Position numbers and translations under genes: made by a program
NCBI GenBank assembly: GCA_002007365.1
Contig: LNZR01000077.1
Span: 20,331-84,330, forward strand
DNA: 64,000 nt
Source: Epulopiscium sp. Nele67-Bin005
GTDB lineage: Bacteria > Bacillota > Clostridia > Lachnospirales > Cellulosilyticaceae
Direction of reading: 5' to 3'
Shown here: piece after piece, positions 1-9,546 of the stretch
How positions within the stretch are numbered: the stretch's first letter is position 1
Layout of the letters: the number at the start of each line of letters is the position of its first letter
Notes under the pieces: model-generated
Told to the model about the DNA's origin: nothing
The model's input: only the letters and a program-made list of their open reading frames with translations
Databases searched by the model: none

Positions 1-1
1 A

Positions 2-409
2 GTTATAGATGATAACGGAGATATTGTAGCAATTTATTGTTATACACAAGATACTCGTTTAAATAAATATTCAATAGTTCCTATAGCTTTTCAACAAGAA
101 GATTTGGAATTAGCTCGATGGTTTGGAAAAAGTTCTCCCTCAAATAATAAGGGAGATAAGTGTTTAAAATTAAAACTTGAAGATAAGTTTAATGATGCAG
201 GTTGGTTTACAATTAAAAAAGATGGAAATGGTAGATATAAACAACTTTGTTTTGGCGAACCAATAAATTTTGATAGATGGTTAAATTTAATTAAAGAAGG
301 AACAGTATTTTTTGATAGTGGCATGTATCAAGGTAATTCAAGACCTTATTCTTTGTGGCGTGCTAATAATAAATTTTGGGATAGCTTAATTACAGAAATC
401 TATGAATAA
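2..409 (+). CDS. Type II restriction endonuclease C-terminal part (MvaI/BcnI-like), truncated by window start
   Basis: Frame open from base 2 (VIDDNGDIVAIYCYTQDTRLNKYS...GMYQGNSRPYSLWRANNKFWDSLITEIYE); lies beside C5 methyltransferases; family assignment from memory of the C-terminal motif. Confidence 0.5.
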   Translation, partial: VIDDNGDIVAIYCYTQDTRLNKYSIVPIAFQQEDLELARWFGKSSPSNNKGDKCLKLKLEDKFNDAGWFTIKKDGNGRYKQLCFGEPINFDRWLNLIKEGTVFFDSGMYQGNSRPYSLWRANNKFWDSLITEIYE

Positions 410-1567
410 TTATAGTACATTATATTGTTCCAAATAATCAATCATTGATTTTGCAACAGCATCTATAACATTAATGCATACAGAATTTCCAAATTGCTTA
501 TAAGCTTGAGCATTAGACACAGGTATAATAAATTCTTCTGGAAACCCTTGAAGCCTAGCACATTCTCTTGGTGTTAGCATTCTAGGGTTTGTATTGTGTT
601 GTTCTATTAGTGCTTCGCTACCATCTTTATAATATCTGGCGCTAATTGTATTAGTATATTTACTGCTAGAATTAAATACACAAAATCCAAATCCATTGCC
701 TTTTTGCTTATGAAGTTTCTTTCTTTCTAAGTGACCCTGATATAACTTATCTGATATTGTAAATCTAATATCTACACTTTCATCTAAAATCTTTCCAACA
801 CTAATACTATCTGAGATTTTACCTGTAGGATATTGGTATGATGCATAATTATTAGGCAAATAATCCTTATTAAATCCTACAATAATAATCCTTTCACGAT
901 TTTGTGGTACACCAAAATGATAGGCATTTAATACTTCAGGAGCAGGAACATAATAGTTTAACTCATCTAAAATTGAAAGAATTGTTGTTAGAGTATTCCC
1001 TTTATCATGCCCTCTTAGTTGTTTTACATTCTCAAGCATAAAAGCTTTAGGTCGTTTAGTCTTTAAAATTTCAGCAATATTAAAAAATAAAGTTCCTCTT
1101 GCATCATCAAACCCTTTTTTTAGGCCGGCTTGTGAAAATGGCTGACAAGGAAATCCTGCCAATAATATATCATGCTCTGGAATAGTATTAATATCAACTT
1201 GAGTAATATCTCCAACAGGAGTTTCTCCATAATTAATTCTATAAGTTTTTTGTGCAAACTTATCCCATTCAGATGAAAAGACTGTTCGTCCTCCATGTTT
1301 TTGAAAGCCTTGTCTTATACCTCCAATACCTGCAAATAAATCAATTTGAGTAAATCTACATTCAGATTTGGTTGGAGATATAAGAGGGGCCTTTGTTGGG
1401 AAGGTCAATATTTTATTATAAACTATTGGTGGGATTGCTTCTTTATCACTTTCCCATAATTTCATAGTTTTTTCTTGTTCAATACTCAAACCTAACGCAT
1501 CAGAAAATTCCTTTCGTGTTATATCAAGAGCCTTTCTAATATTTGTTATTTCTTGTCCTTGTGTCAT
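410..1567 (-). CDS. DNA (cytosine-5-)-methyltransferase with N-terminal HTH
   Basis: Motif I FAGIGGIRQGF, motif IV GFPCQPFSQAG, ENVKQL, QNRERI, and C-terminal RECARLQGFP / QFGNSV; HTH-like N-terminus. Confidence 0.95.
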   Translation of the reverse strand: MTQGQEITNIRKALDITRKEFSDALGLSIEQEKTMKLWESDKEAIPPIVYNKILTFPTKAPLISPTKSECRFTQIDLFAGIGGIRQGFQKHGGRTVFSSEWDKFAQKTYRINYGETPVGDITQVDINTIPEHDILLAGFPCQPFSQAGLKKGFDDARGTLFFNIAEILKTKRPKAFMLENVKQLRGHDKGNTLTTILSILDELNYYVPAPEVLNAYHFGVPQNRERIIIVGFNKDYLPNNYASYQYPTGKISDSISVGKILDESVDIRFTISDKLYQGHLERKKLHKQKGNGFGFCVFNSSSKYTNTISARYYKDGSEALIEQHNTNPRMLTPRECARLQGFPEEFIIPVSNAQAYKQFGNSVCINVIDAVAKSMIDYLEQYNVL

Positions 1568-1827
1568 TGGTTCTGCTCCTTAGTTTCATCAAAAGTTAAT
1601 AATTCTTCTATTTTACAATCAAATAATGCACACAACTTTTCTATTGTTTCAAAATCAATACGTGTACTTTTATTTGAATATAAATTAGATATTGTAGTTC
1701 TTGATAACTTTGTTTGTTCATGGACAGATTGAATAGTTAAACGAGACTTGCCCATAAGTGTTGATAAATTGCAATTTAATTTCATAGTTTCCTCCTTGGT
1801 ACATATGATGATATACATTTTAACCAT
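1564..1827 (-). CDS. XRE-family HTH regulator (R-M control-like)
   Basis: HTH pattern LTIQSVHEQTKLSRTTISNLYSNKSTRIDFETIEKLCALFDCKIEELL; overlaps the MTase start by 4 nt. Probable true start is the internal MKLNCN. Confidence 0.85.
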   Translation of the reverse strand: MVKMYIIICTKEETMKLNCNLSTLMGKSRLTIQSVHEQTKLSRTTISNLYSNKSTRIDFETIEKLCALFDCKIEELLTFDETKEQNQ

Positions 1828-1912
1828 AAAACTGTTTATTTGTCAAGAGTTAGGATAAGTAAATTAGACCTACTATATTATAAAGGAAGAAACTCGTACA
1901 AAAAAAGAACAA

Positions 1913-2914
1913 TTAGCGTGTAATTGCTCTTAAAATTTCGGTTGCTATAATTTTAGAAAGAGGAATAGGGACAGCGTTTCCTATCATTTTGTAGCCAGTA
2001 TCTAAATTATTATATACAAATTCAAAATCATCAGGAAAGCCCTGAATTCTAGCACATTCTCGAACCGTCAGCCTCCTATATAGATGTTCTTTTTCGGGAA
2101 CAAAAATATGTTTATCTTTCTCAATTTTAATCATCTTAGGAGCTTTGGGGTGTAGCTGGCACTGCCTACCACTTGCCTGAACCGTAAAAGCTTGCTCTTG
2201 CCAACTGCGTACACGGTTACGGCTCATATACATTGTAGAAAATGACCCAGTAAAATATTCATGGTTTAAAATTTGCAAATTGGAATTAGCTTTATTTTTT
2301 TCGAGTGCAGGAGTGGCACAATTTTCCAAATCACCAATACATTGTTGCAAATTAATTTTATAATTTAAAGGTTGAGGAAACACAAAGTTTATATCCAAGT
2401 CTTTTCTAAATCCAATATAAAATATTCGTTTCCTATCTTGAGCAACTCCATAATCAGCCGCATTTACCATATTAATATTGACATCATAATTACATATTTC
2501 AAATTGTTCAATGATATTTTTTACAGCATTTGAATGACGATTTGCCATCATGCCAGATACATTTTCAGCCAGAAAAAATTTGGGTTGCTTATCTTTTAAA
2601 ATACGAATATATTCAAAAAATAACTTTCCACGTTCATCATCTATCCCTCGCAAAGAGCCAGCAGCACTCCAACTTTGACAAGGAGGCCCACCAATAATAC
2701 CATCTATATCACTTGGAAAATCAGCATTTTGTATCTGTCTAATATCTCCTTTTATAAGGGGAGCAGAATGGTTTTTTTCATAAGTTGCCCAAATCGTTTT
2801 ATCGTATTCATTTGCCATAGCAATAGTAAATCCAGCTTCCAAAAAACCTAAATCCAATCCCCCAGCTCCACTAAATAAACTAATTATATTCATAATGACA
2901 TCTCCTTTCACCAT
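1913..2914 (-). CDS. DNA (cytosine-5-)-methyltransferase
   Basis: [61 protein letters not shown]. Confidence 0.95.
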   Translation of the reverse strand: MVKGDVIMNIISLFSGAGGLDLGFLEAGFTIAMANEYDKTIWATYEKNHSAPLIKGDIRQIQNADFPSDIDGIIGGPPCQSWSAAGSLRGIDDERGKLFFEYIRILKDKQPKFFLAENVSGMMANRHSNAVKNIIEQFEICNYDVNINMVNAADYGVAQDRKRIFYIGFRKDLDINFVFPQPLNYKINLQQCIGDLENCATPALEKNKANSNLQILNHEYFTGSFSTMYMSRNRVRSWQEQAFTVQASGRQCQLHPKAPKMIKIEKDKHIFVPEKEHLYRRLTVRECARIQGFPDDFEFVYNNLDTGYKMIGNAVPIPLSKIIATEILRAITR

Positions 2915-3077
2915 TTAATATAGTATACAAAATAGGATTTATTTTGTCCACCTTAAATAATAAAAAAATTTTTGAGAAAGTGTTTAGAATATATTTTGTT
3001 GGCAATACTTTATTTAGGTTAATAGAACGGGAAATTTTAGGTATACTACTAGTATAAAATTTAAGGAGGAATTTCAG

Positions 3078-3857
3078 ATGAAAGATGTGGCATTAATTAC
3101 AGGAGCTTCTAGTGGAATTGGGTTAGAATTTGCAAAAATTCATGCATCACGTGGTGGAGATTTAGTAATTATTTCAAGAAATTTAGCAGACTTAGAAAAA
3201 GTTAAGCTAGACCTACAGGAGCAATATAAAATAGAGGTAGTTTGTATTGCAAAGGACTTGTCAGTGAGGGGGTCAGCTACTGAAATTTATAAGGAAACTA
3301 TAGATAAGAAGATTGAGGTTATGTATTTAATTAATAATGCTGGTTTTGGAGGTCAGGGGTATTTTCATGAGCGTAAATGGGAAGCTGACCTTGCTATGAT
3401 GGAAGTAAATATGTTTGCATTAACGGAGTTAACAAGATTATTTTTACCACATTTTATTAAAAGGAAGAAAGGCAAAATTTTAAATACTTCTTCAACTGCT
3501 GCTCTTATGCCAGGGCCTTTACAAGCTGTTTATTATGCAACAAAAGCTTATGTAACTTCGTTTTCAAATGCGCTCTCATCGGAATTAGAAGGGACTGGGG
3601 TCACTGTGACTACATTAATGCCAGGAGCTACAGAAACCAAATTTGCTTCAACATCTGGAATGGATAAGACGGATTTATTTAGTAAAACTGCTCCTGCTAG
3701 TGAAGTTGCAAAAGATGGTTATAATGGAATGTTAGCAGGTAAATTAAATGTGATTTCTGGAGTGCCAGCCCCACTTAGAGCAACTTTGGCATTAGCTCCG
3801 TTTCTTCCCAAAAAAGTTATGCTAGATACTATTAAAAAACACCAACAAGTAAAATAA
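3078..3857 (+). CDS. Short-chain dehydrogenase/reductase
   Basis: TGASSGIG, NNAG, YxxxK (YYATK) motifs. Confidence 0.9.
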   Translation: MKDVALITGASSGIGLEFAKIHASRGGDLVIISRNLADLEKVKLDLQEQYKIEVVCIAKDLSVRGSATEIYKETIDKKIEVMYLINNAGFGGQGYFHERKWEADLAMMEVNMFALTELTRLFLPHFIKRKKGKILNTSSTAALMPGPLQAVYYATKAYVTSFSNALSSELEGTGVTVTTLMPGATETKFASTSGMDKTDLFSKTAPASEVAKDGYNGMLAGKLNVISGVPAPLRATLALAPFLPKKVMLDTIKKHQQVK

Positions 3858-3945
3858 AACTATGGAATAAAAATATAATTTATGGTATACTAATTATAGT
3901 GAAATATTGATTTTTGATATAATAATTGAAAATAAAATTTTAATA

Positions 3946-3990
3946 TATGGCTAGTTATAGAATAAATTTCTATAGCTAGCTTTTTTTTTG
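3946..3990 (+). terminator. Intrinsic terminator after SDR
   Basis: ggctagttatag...ctatagctagc followed by ttttttttt. Confidence 0.75.
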
Positions 3991-3994
3991 GGGT

Positions 3995-4037
3995 GACAAA
4001 AAAGCAACTTTATCACGATTTTTGAAATTCAGTTTTG
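3995..4037 (-). repeat. Dispersed copy of the 25.1 kb intergenic repeat
   Basis: Reverse complement CCAAAACTGAATTTCAAAAATCGTGATAAAGTTGCTTTTTTGTC. Confidence 0.6.
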
Positions 4038-4179
4038 GAGCAAATATATTTTTGAAATTAAATTTCTTTTTTGTGAAATAAATATTCTTCCTTGATAGAT
4101 AGAAAAAGTGGTGTTATAATAAAATAATTATTGAAGCCGTTGACTTCATGCGAAATACAGAAATGAGGAGGTAAGTGCT

Positions 4180-5553
4180 GTGTTTGAGGCTTGCCAAAAA
4201 AATGTAGATTTAACATTAGACACAAAAAAATTTTTTGAACAATACAACAGAAATAGACGCATTGCAACTTTTACTTTGGGGTGCAAAGTAAATCAATATG
4301 ATACAGAGGCTGTAGTTGAACAATTTACAAATGTTGGATATGAAGTTGTAAATTTTAATGAAAATGCTGATGTTTATATAGTAAATACGTGTACTGTTAC
4401 GCATCTAAGCGACAGAAAATGTAGGCAAATGTTGCGTAAAACAAAGCGAATGAATGAAAATAGTATTTTAGTAGCAATGGGGTGTTATGTTCAATCTGTG
4501 CAACAAAAAATTAAAGAAGAAGTACCAGAAGTTGATATCATAATAGGAACAAATGGTCGTAGTGAAACTTTAAATATGGTAAATAATTATTGTATTAACA
4601 AAACTTTTGACCCAATAGAAGATATTATGAATATTGAACTTTTTGAAGAATTAAAAATTTCACAAATTGATGGTCATACAAGAGCTTACCTTAAAATTCA
4701 AGAAGGTTGTAATAATTATTGTACTTATTGTATTATTCCTTATGTTAGAGGTAATATTAGAAGTAGACAGGAGCAAAATGTAATTGAAGAAGCAATTCGT
4801 CTTACTAATATTGGATTTAAAGAAATTATTTTAACGGGAATACATGTAGCATCTTATGGAAAAGATTTGAACCAAACTTCTTTAGAAACGTTACTTCCAA
4901 AACTTAATGATATAGAAAATTTGGAGAGAGTGAGATTAAGTTCTATTGAGCCAGTTGTAATAACTGAACAATTTTTAAATACTATTAATCAACTGCCAAA
5001 GATGTGTAAGCATTTTCATTTGTCGTTACAAAGTGGTTGTGACACTGTTTTAGAAAGAATGAACCGAAAATATACGACTGATGAATATTTTGCTAGTGTA
5101 CAAGCATTAAAAAATGTTTGGGAAGATGTGGCATTAACAACAGATATAATAGTAGGTTTTCCAAATGAAACTGAAGAAGAGTTTGAAGAAACTATGAAAT
5201 TTGTAGAAAAAGTTGGATTTTATCAAATTCACATTTTTCCATTTTCTCCAAGAGAGGGAACAAAAGCTAGTACTATGAGTGGTCAAGTTGAGCCGCAAAT
5301 CAAAGAAGAGCGTGCCAAACGATTAAAACAATTGTCACAAAAATTAACTGAGCAGTTTTTACAAAAGCAAATTGATAAAACTGTTACTATATTAGTTGAA
5401 AAACATGAAAATAATCGTATAATTGGGCATACTAGTAACTATATTAAAGTTAAGGCCACATTAAATACCTATGTTAGCTATGAAAATCAGTTAGTAAATG
5501 TAAAAATTATTACACAAGAAAATGGATTTTTAAATGGTATGGTAGTTAACTAA
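4180..5553 (+). CDS. mtaB: tRNA (N6-L-threonylcarbamoyladenosine(37)-C2)-methylthiotransferase MtaB
   Basis: TLGCKVNQYDTEAV, CNNYCTYCIIPYVRG radical SAM motif; GTG start. Confidence 0.93.
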   Translation: MFEACQKNVDLTLDTKKFFEQYNRNRRIATFTLGCKVNQYDTEAVVEQFTNVGYEVVNFNENADVYIVNTCTVTHLSDRKCRQMLRKTKRMNENSILVAMGCYVQSVQQKIKEEVPEVDIIIGTNGRSETLNMVNNYCINKTFDPIEDIMNIELFEELKISQIDGHTRAYLKIQEGCNNYCTYCIIPYVRGNIRSRQEQNVIEEAIRLTNIGFKEIILTGIHVASYGKDLNQTSLETLLPKLNDIENLERVRLSSIEPVVITEQFLNTINQLPKMCKHFHLSLQSGCDTVLERMNRKYTTDEYFASVQALKNVWEDVALTTDIIVGFPNETEEEFEETMKFVEKVGFYQIHIFPFSPREGTKASTMSGQVEPQIKEERAKRLKQLSQKLTEQFLQKQIDKTVTILVEKHENNRIIGHTSNYIKVKATLNTYVSYENQLVNVKIITQENGFLNGMVVN

Positions 5554-5580
5554 AATTATAAATTGAAAGGTGATGATTAG

Positions 5581-5835
5581 ATGAATAATATGAACGAGAC
5601 AATGCAATTTCAATTTAATTTATCTGAACCACAATCAACAAAGGAAGTTCTACTAGATGTGTATACAGCGTTGAATGATAAAGGGTATAATCCTATTAAT
5701 CAAATTGTAGGGTATATAATGTCGGGAGACCCTACCTATATTACTAGCCATAATGGGGCTAGAACTAAAATTAGAAAATTAGAACGTGATGAAATTTTAG
5801 AGGAATTGGTTGCATTTTATTTAAAACAATCGTAA
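5581..5835 (+). CDS. ireB: IreB family regulatory phosphoprotein (UPF0297)
   Basis: [35 protein letters not shown]; upstream of ruvX. Confidence 0.93.
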   Translation: MNNMNETMQFQFNLSEPQSTKEVLLDVYTALNDKGYNPINQIVGYIMSGDPTYITSHNGARTKIRKLERDEILEELVAFYLKQS

Positions 5836-5892
5836 TTAACAGGCTGTAGAATACATCTGCAGCCTATTATATTAATTAGACTGGAGTATAAA

Positions 5893-6327
5893 TTGAGAAT
5901 TTTAGGATTGGATTATGGTACAAAGACTACAGGGGTTGCAGTTAGTGATCCGTTTGGGCTTACGGCTCAAGGTTTAGAAATTATAAGGCGTACAGATGAG
6001 TTTAATATTAAGCCTACAATTGCTCGCATTAAAGAACTTTGTGAAGAATATAAAGTTGAAAAAATCGTTTTAGGGTATCCAAAAAATATGGATAATTCTG
6101 AAGGTGAACGATGTGAGCAAACCAAAAAGTTTAAGCAAAAATTAGAAGGAAATCTTCGGTTGCCTGTTGAACTTTGGGACGAAAGACTCTCTACGGTATC
6201 GGCTGAAAATATGTTAATTAGTGCTGATATGAGTCGCCAAAAACGAAAAAAGGTTATTGATAAAGTAGCCTCTACAATTATTTTGCAAAATTACTTAGAT
6301 GCTAATCCAAATAAAACTAGTATCTAA
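5893..6327 (+). CDS. ruvX: Holliday junction resolvase RuvX (YqgF)
   Basis: MRILGLDYGTKTTGVAVSD, DERLSTVSAE; TTG start. Confidence 0.93.
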   Translation: MRILGLDYGTKTTGVAVSDPFGLTAQGLEIIRRTDEFNIKPTIARIKELCEEYKVEKIVLGYPKNMDNSEGERCEQTKKFKQKLEGNLRLPVELWDERLSTVSAENMLISADMSRQKRKKVIDKVASTIILQNYLDANPNKTSI

Positions 6328-6383
6328 TTAAAATACATTAGACTAAATTTAGTTTAAAATTACAAATTTAAAGGAGTGAATGC

Positions 6384-6635
6384 ATGGAAAAAATAACTTT
6401 TATTGATGATGAATTTAATGAAATCTTATTTGAAATTGTTGACCAAATAGAAATTGATGGTACAAAATATTTATTAGTGGAAGATGAAGATGAAGTGGCG
6501 ACTATTTTAAAGGAAGCTGAAGATGAGTCTAGCGATGAAATTTCGATTACTTATCAATTGATAGAAGACCAAAATGAGTTTCAAAAAGTAATGTTATCAT
6601 TTATGGAAAGTGATGAATATGATATAGAAATCTAA
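6384..6635 (+). CDS. DUF1292 family protein
   Basis: Acidic ~80 aa protein, characteristic position between ruvX and a fur-family gene. Confidence 0.75.
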   Translation: MEKITFIDDEFNEILFEIVDQIEIDGTKYLLVEDEDEVATILKEAEDESSDEISITYQLIEDQNEFQKVMLSFMESDEYDIEI

Positions 6636-6651
6636 TGAAATTCAATATCAA

Positions 6652-6680
6652 TTGACAAGGAAACATTTTTCTTATATAAT
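6652..6680 (+). promoter_or_regulatory. Sigma-A type promoter for Fur-family gene
   Basis: TTGACA - 17 nt - TATAAT. Confidence 0.8.
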
Positions 6681-6722
6681 AAATGTACCTAAGAAAAATT
6701 ATAATTAAGGAGCGAAATTAAA

Positions 6723-7151
6723 ATGAATACGGCATCATTTAAAGAACGATTAAAAGAAAAAGGTTGTAAATTGACCACTCAAAGACGTGCAGTATTAGAC
6801 ATTCTAATTAGTCACCAAGGCAAACATTTATCTATAGAGGAAATTTATTCTTTTGTTAAAGAAGAGTATCCTGAAATTGGTTTAGCTACTGTTTATCGTA
6901 CGGTACAATTATTTGAGGAAATGAAATTAGTAGATAGGTTAAATTTTGATGATGGGTGTAATAGATTTGAACTTAGTTCACCTGATGAGGTACACCAACA
7001 CCATCATTTAATTTGTCAAAAGTGCAATAAAATTTTAGAAGTTGAAGATGATTTATTGACAGAAATAGAAGAAGGAATTCAGACAAAATATAACTTCCAA
7101 ATCAATAACCATAATGTAATATTTTATGGATTTTGTGAGGAGTGCAAATAA
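6723..7151 (+). CDS. Fur-family transcriptional regulator
   Basis: TTQRRAVLDIL, LATVYRTVQLFEE, HQHHHLICQKCNKILEVE, FYGFCEEC. Confidence 0.92.
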   Translation: MNTASFKERLKEKGCKLTTQRRAVLDILISHQGKHLSIEEIYSFVKEEYPEIGLATVYRTVQLFEEMKLVDRLNFDDGCNRFELSSPDEVHQHHHLICQKCNKILEVEDDLLTEIEEGIQTKYNFQINNHNVIFYGFCEECK

Positions 7152-7168
7152 AATAAGGAGGTGTACTT

Positions 7169-8839
7169 TTGGTACCTAAAAAACCAAAAAGTAAGTTACG
7201 CATTATTCCATTAGGAGGACTTGGAGAAATTGGAAAAAACATGACTGTATTTGAGTATGAAAACGACTTAATTATAGTAGACTGTGGTCTAGCTTTTCCA
7301 ACTGATGAGATGTTAGGGATAGATTTAGTAATTCCCGATATAACTTATTTACTAAAAAATGCAGAAAAAATTAAAGGTGTTGTGTTAACTCATGGTCATG
7401 AAGATCATATTGGAGGTTTACCATACTTTTTACAAGAAATTAACGTACCAATTTATGGTACAAGACTTACAATCGGATTAGTTGAAAACAAACTTCGTGA
7501 GCATAATTTACTAAAAACTACGACTCGCCATAATGTTTCACAAGGAGATACAATTAAACTTGGAAATAGTTTTAAAGTAGAGTTTATAACTTCAAATCAT
7601 AGTATTGCAGATGCTGTAATATTATCAATTTGGACTCCAGCTGGGACAGTTGTGCATACAGGAGATTTTAAAATTGATTATACCCCAGTTAAAGGAGAAG
7701 TCTTAAATTTACATCGTTTAGCTGAGCTTGGTAAAAAAGGCGTATTAGCTCTAATGGCTGATAGTACTAATGTTGAGCGTGCTGGATATACTCAATCAGA
7801 ACGAACTGTTGGACAAACTTTAGAAGATGTATTTAATAAATCAAAAGATAAAAGAATTATGGTTGCGACTTTTGCATCAAACGTAGATAGGGTTCAGCAA
7901 ATCATAACAGCGGCACACAATACAAAGCGAAAAGTAGCAGTAATTGGGCGTAGTATGGTAAATGTTGTAAAAACTGCAAGTGAACTTGGCTATCTTGATA
8001 TTCCAAAAAATACTTTGATTGATATTAATGATATTCGTCGTTATAATGATGATCAAGTTGTTTTAATCATGACGGGAAGTCAAGGAGAACCAATGGCTGC
8101 ACTATCTCGTATGGCTAAATCGGAGCATAAACAAATTGAAATTAAACCTGGAGATGTAGTTATTTTGAGCGCAACACCAATTCCAGGAAATGAAAAAACA
8201 GTATCAAATGTAATTAATGAGCTTGCTAGAAAAGGAGCAATTGTAGTTAAAGAAGATACACACGTTTCTGGTCATGCTGCTCAAGAAGAATTAAAACTTA
8301 TCCATGCTTTAGTTAGAGCTAAATATTTTGTTCCAGTTCATGGGGAATATCGTCATCTTCAAAAGCACGCTGAACTCGCAGTTGCAATGGGTACACCAAA
8401 AGCTAATATTCCAGTTATGGCTATTGGAGATGTTTTGGAAATCAACAAAAATTCTTGCAAAATTGTAGGAACTGTTCCTTCTGGACAAGTGTTAGTTGAT
8501 GGGCTAGGCGTTGGAGATGTTGGAAATATTGTACTTCGAGATAGAAAACATTTATCTCAAGATGGACTATTAATTGCAGTAATGACATTAGAGCGTGAGT
8601 CGGGTTGTGTAGTTGCAGGCCCTGATATTATTTCCAGAGGTTTCGTTTATGTAAGAGAAGCTGAAAACTTAATGGACGAAGCTAAAAACGTTGTAAAAAA
8701 AGCGCTGGAAAGATGTGAAACTCAAGGAATTATTGAGTGGACTCAAATTAAAACTATCGTAAAAGATGATTTACGTGATTTTGTTTGGCACAAAACAAAA
8801 CGTAGCCCAATGGTTCTTCCTATTATTATGGAAGTTTAA
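7169..8839 (+). CDS. rnj: Ribonuclease J
   Basis: IIPLGGLGEIGKNMTVFEY, LTHGHEDHIGGLPYF, HTGDFKID, VHGEYRHL. Confidence 0.95.
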   Translation: MVPKKPKSKLRIIPLGGLGEIGKNMTVFEYENDLIIVDCGLAFPTDEMLGIDLVIPDITYLLKNAEKIKGVVLTHGHEDHIGGLPYFLQEINVPIYGTRLTIGLVENKLREHNLLKTTTRHNVSQGDTIKLGNSFKVEFITSNHSIADAVILSIWTPAGTVVHTGDFKIDYTPVKGEVLNLHRLAELGKKGVLALMADSTNVERAGYTQSERTVGQTLEDVFNKSKDKRIMVATFASNVDRVQQIITAAHNTKRKVAVIGRSMVNVVKTASELGYLDIPKNTLIDINDIRRYNDDQVVLIMTGSQGEPMAALSRMAKSEHKQIEIKPGDVVILSATPIPGNEKTVSNVINELARKGAIVVKEDTHVSGHAAQEELKLIHALVRAKYFVPVHGEYRHLQKHAELAVAMGTPKANIPVMAIGDVLEINKNSCKIVGTVPSGQVLVDGLGVGDVGNIVLRDRKHLSQDGLLIAVMTLERESGCVVAGPDIISRGFVYVREAENLMDEAKNVVKKALERCETQGIIEWTQIKTIVKDDLRDFVWHKTKRSPMVLPIIMEV

Positions 8840-8919
8840 TTGGAAATTTACACCATTAAATTTTGATTGTAGAAGTAAAATACTAAAATAAAATTGAATT
8901 TTGTGGGGAGGATTAACTT

Positions 8920-9396
8920 ATGGAAAAAGATTTTAATTTTGTAAATATGAATGCCACCAAAAATATTGCACTCGTAGCTCATGATAATTGTAAAAAAGAT
9001 TTAATTGAATGGTCAATTGAAAATAAGCGAAAACTTAGCAAACATCATCTTTTTGGAACAGGAACAACGGCTACCTTAATTGCAAAAGCTACCCAACTTC
9101 CCGTAAAGGCTTATAATAGTGGGCCTCTTGGAGGTGACCAGCAAATTGGGTCTCGAATTGTTGAAGGTGAGATTGATTTTATAATTTTTTTCTGGGACCC
9201 CCTAGAAGCTCAGCCTCATGATCCAGATGTAAAAGCTTTATTAAGAGTAGCAGTTTTATATGATATTCCGATTGCCAGCAACCAATCCACAGCAGATTTT
9301 TTATTAACTTCACCATTTATGGAAACTTCATATAATCGTAAAGTTATTGATTACGCTAAAAGAATTGATAAACGAACACAAAATTTTAGTAAATAA
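8920..9396 (+). CDS. mgsA: Methylglyoxal synthase
   Basis: NIALVAHDNCKKDLIEW, GTGTTATLI, SGPLGGDQQIGSRI, FFWDPLEAQPHDPDVKALLR. Confidence 0.96.
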   Translation: MEKDFNFVNMNATKNIALVAHDNCKKDLIEWSIENKRKLSKHHLFGTGTTATLIAKATQLPVKAYNSGPLGGDQQIGSRIVEGEIDFIIFFWDPLEAQPHDPDVKALLRVAVLYDIPIASNQSTADFLLTSPFMETSYNRKVIDYAKRIDKRTQNFSK

Positions 9397-9402
9397 AAAA
9401 GA

Positions 9403-9438
9403 TACCTCAAGATATTATTTCTTGGGGTATTTTTTTGT
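9403..9438 (+). terminator. Intrinsic terminator
   Basis: atacctcaaga..tcttggggtattttttt. Confidence 0.75.
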
Positions 9439-9472
9439 GCAAAATTTAAAAAAACCTATTATTCGTGAAAAT

Positions 9473-9501
9473 TTGACAAATATTTCTCTTTGTGATATAG
9501 T
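9473..9501 (+). promoter_or_regulatory. Promoter for PAS histidine kinase
   Basis: TTGACA - 17 nt - TATAGT. Confidence 0.7.
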
Positions 9502-9546
9502 ATAGATTGAAAAAACTATATACAAAAATTATAAGGAGAATATTAA

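Noticed and set aside
9439-9472. Possible further copy of the TTTCAAAAATCGTGA repeat (attcgtgaaaatttg)
   Set aside because: Only a short match in AT-rich sequence; not distinguishable from chance.
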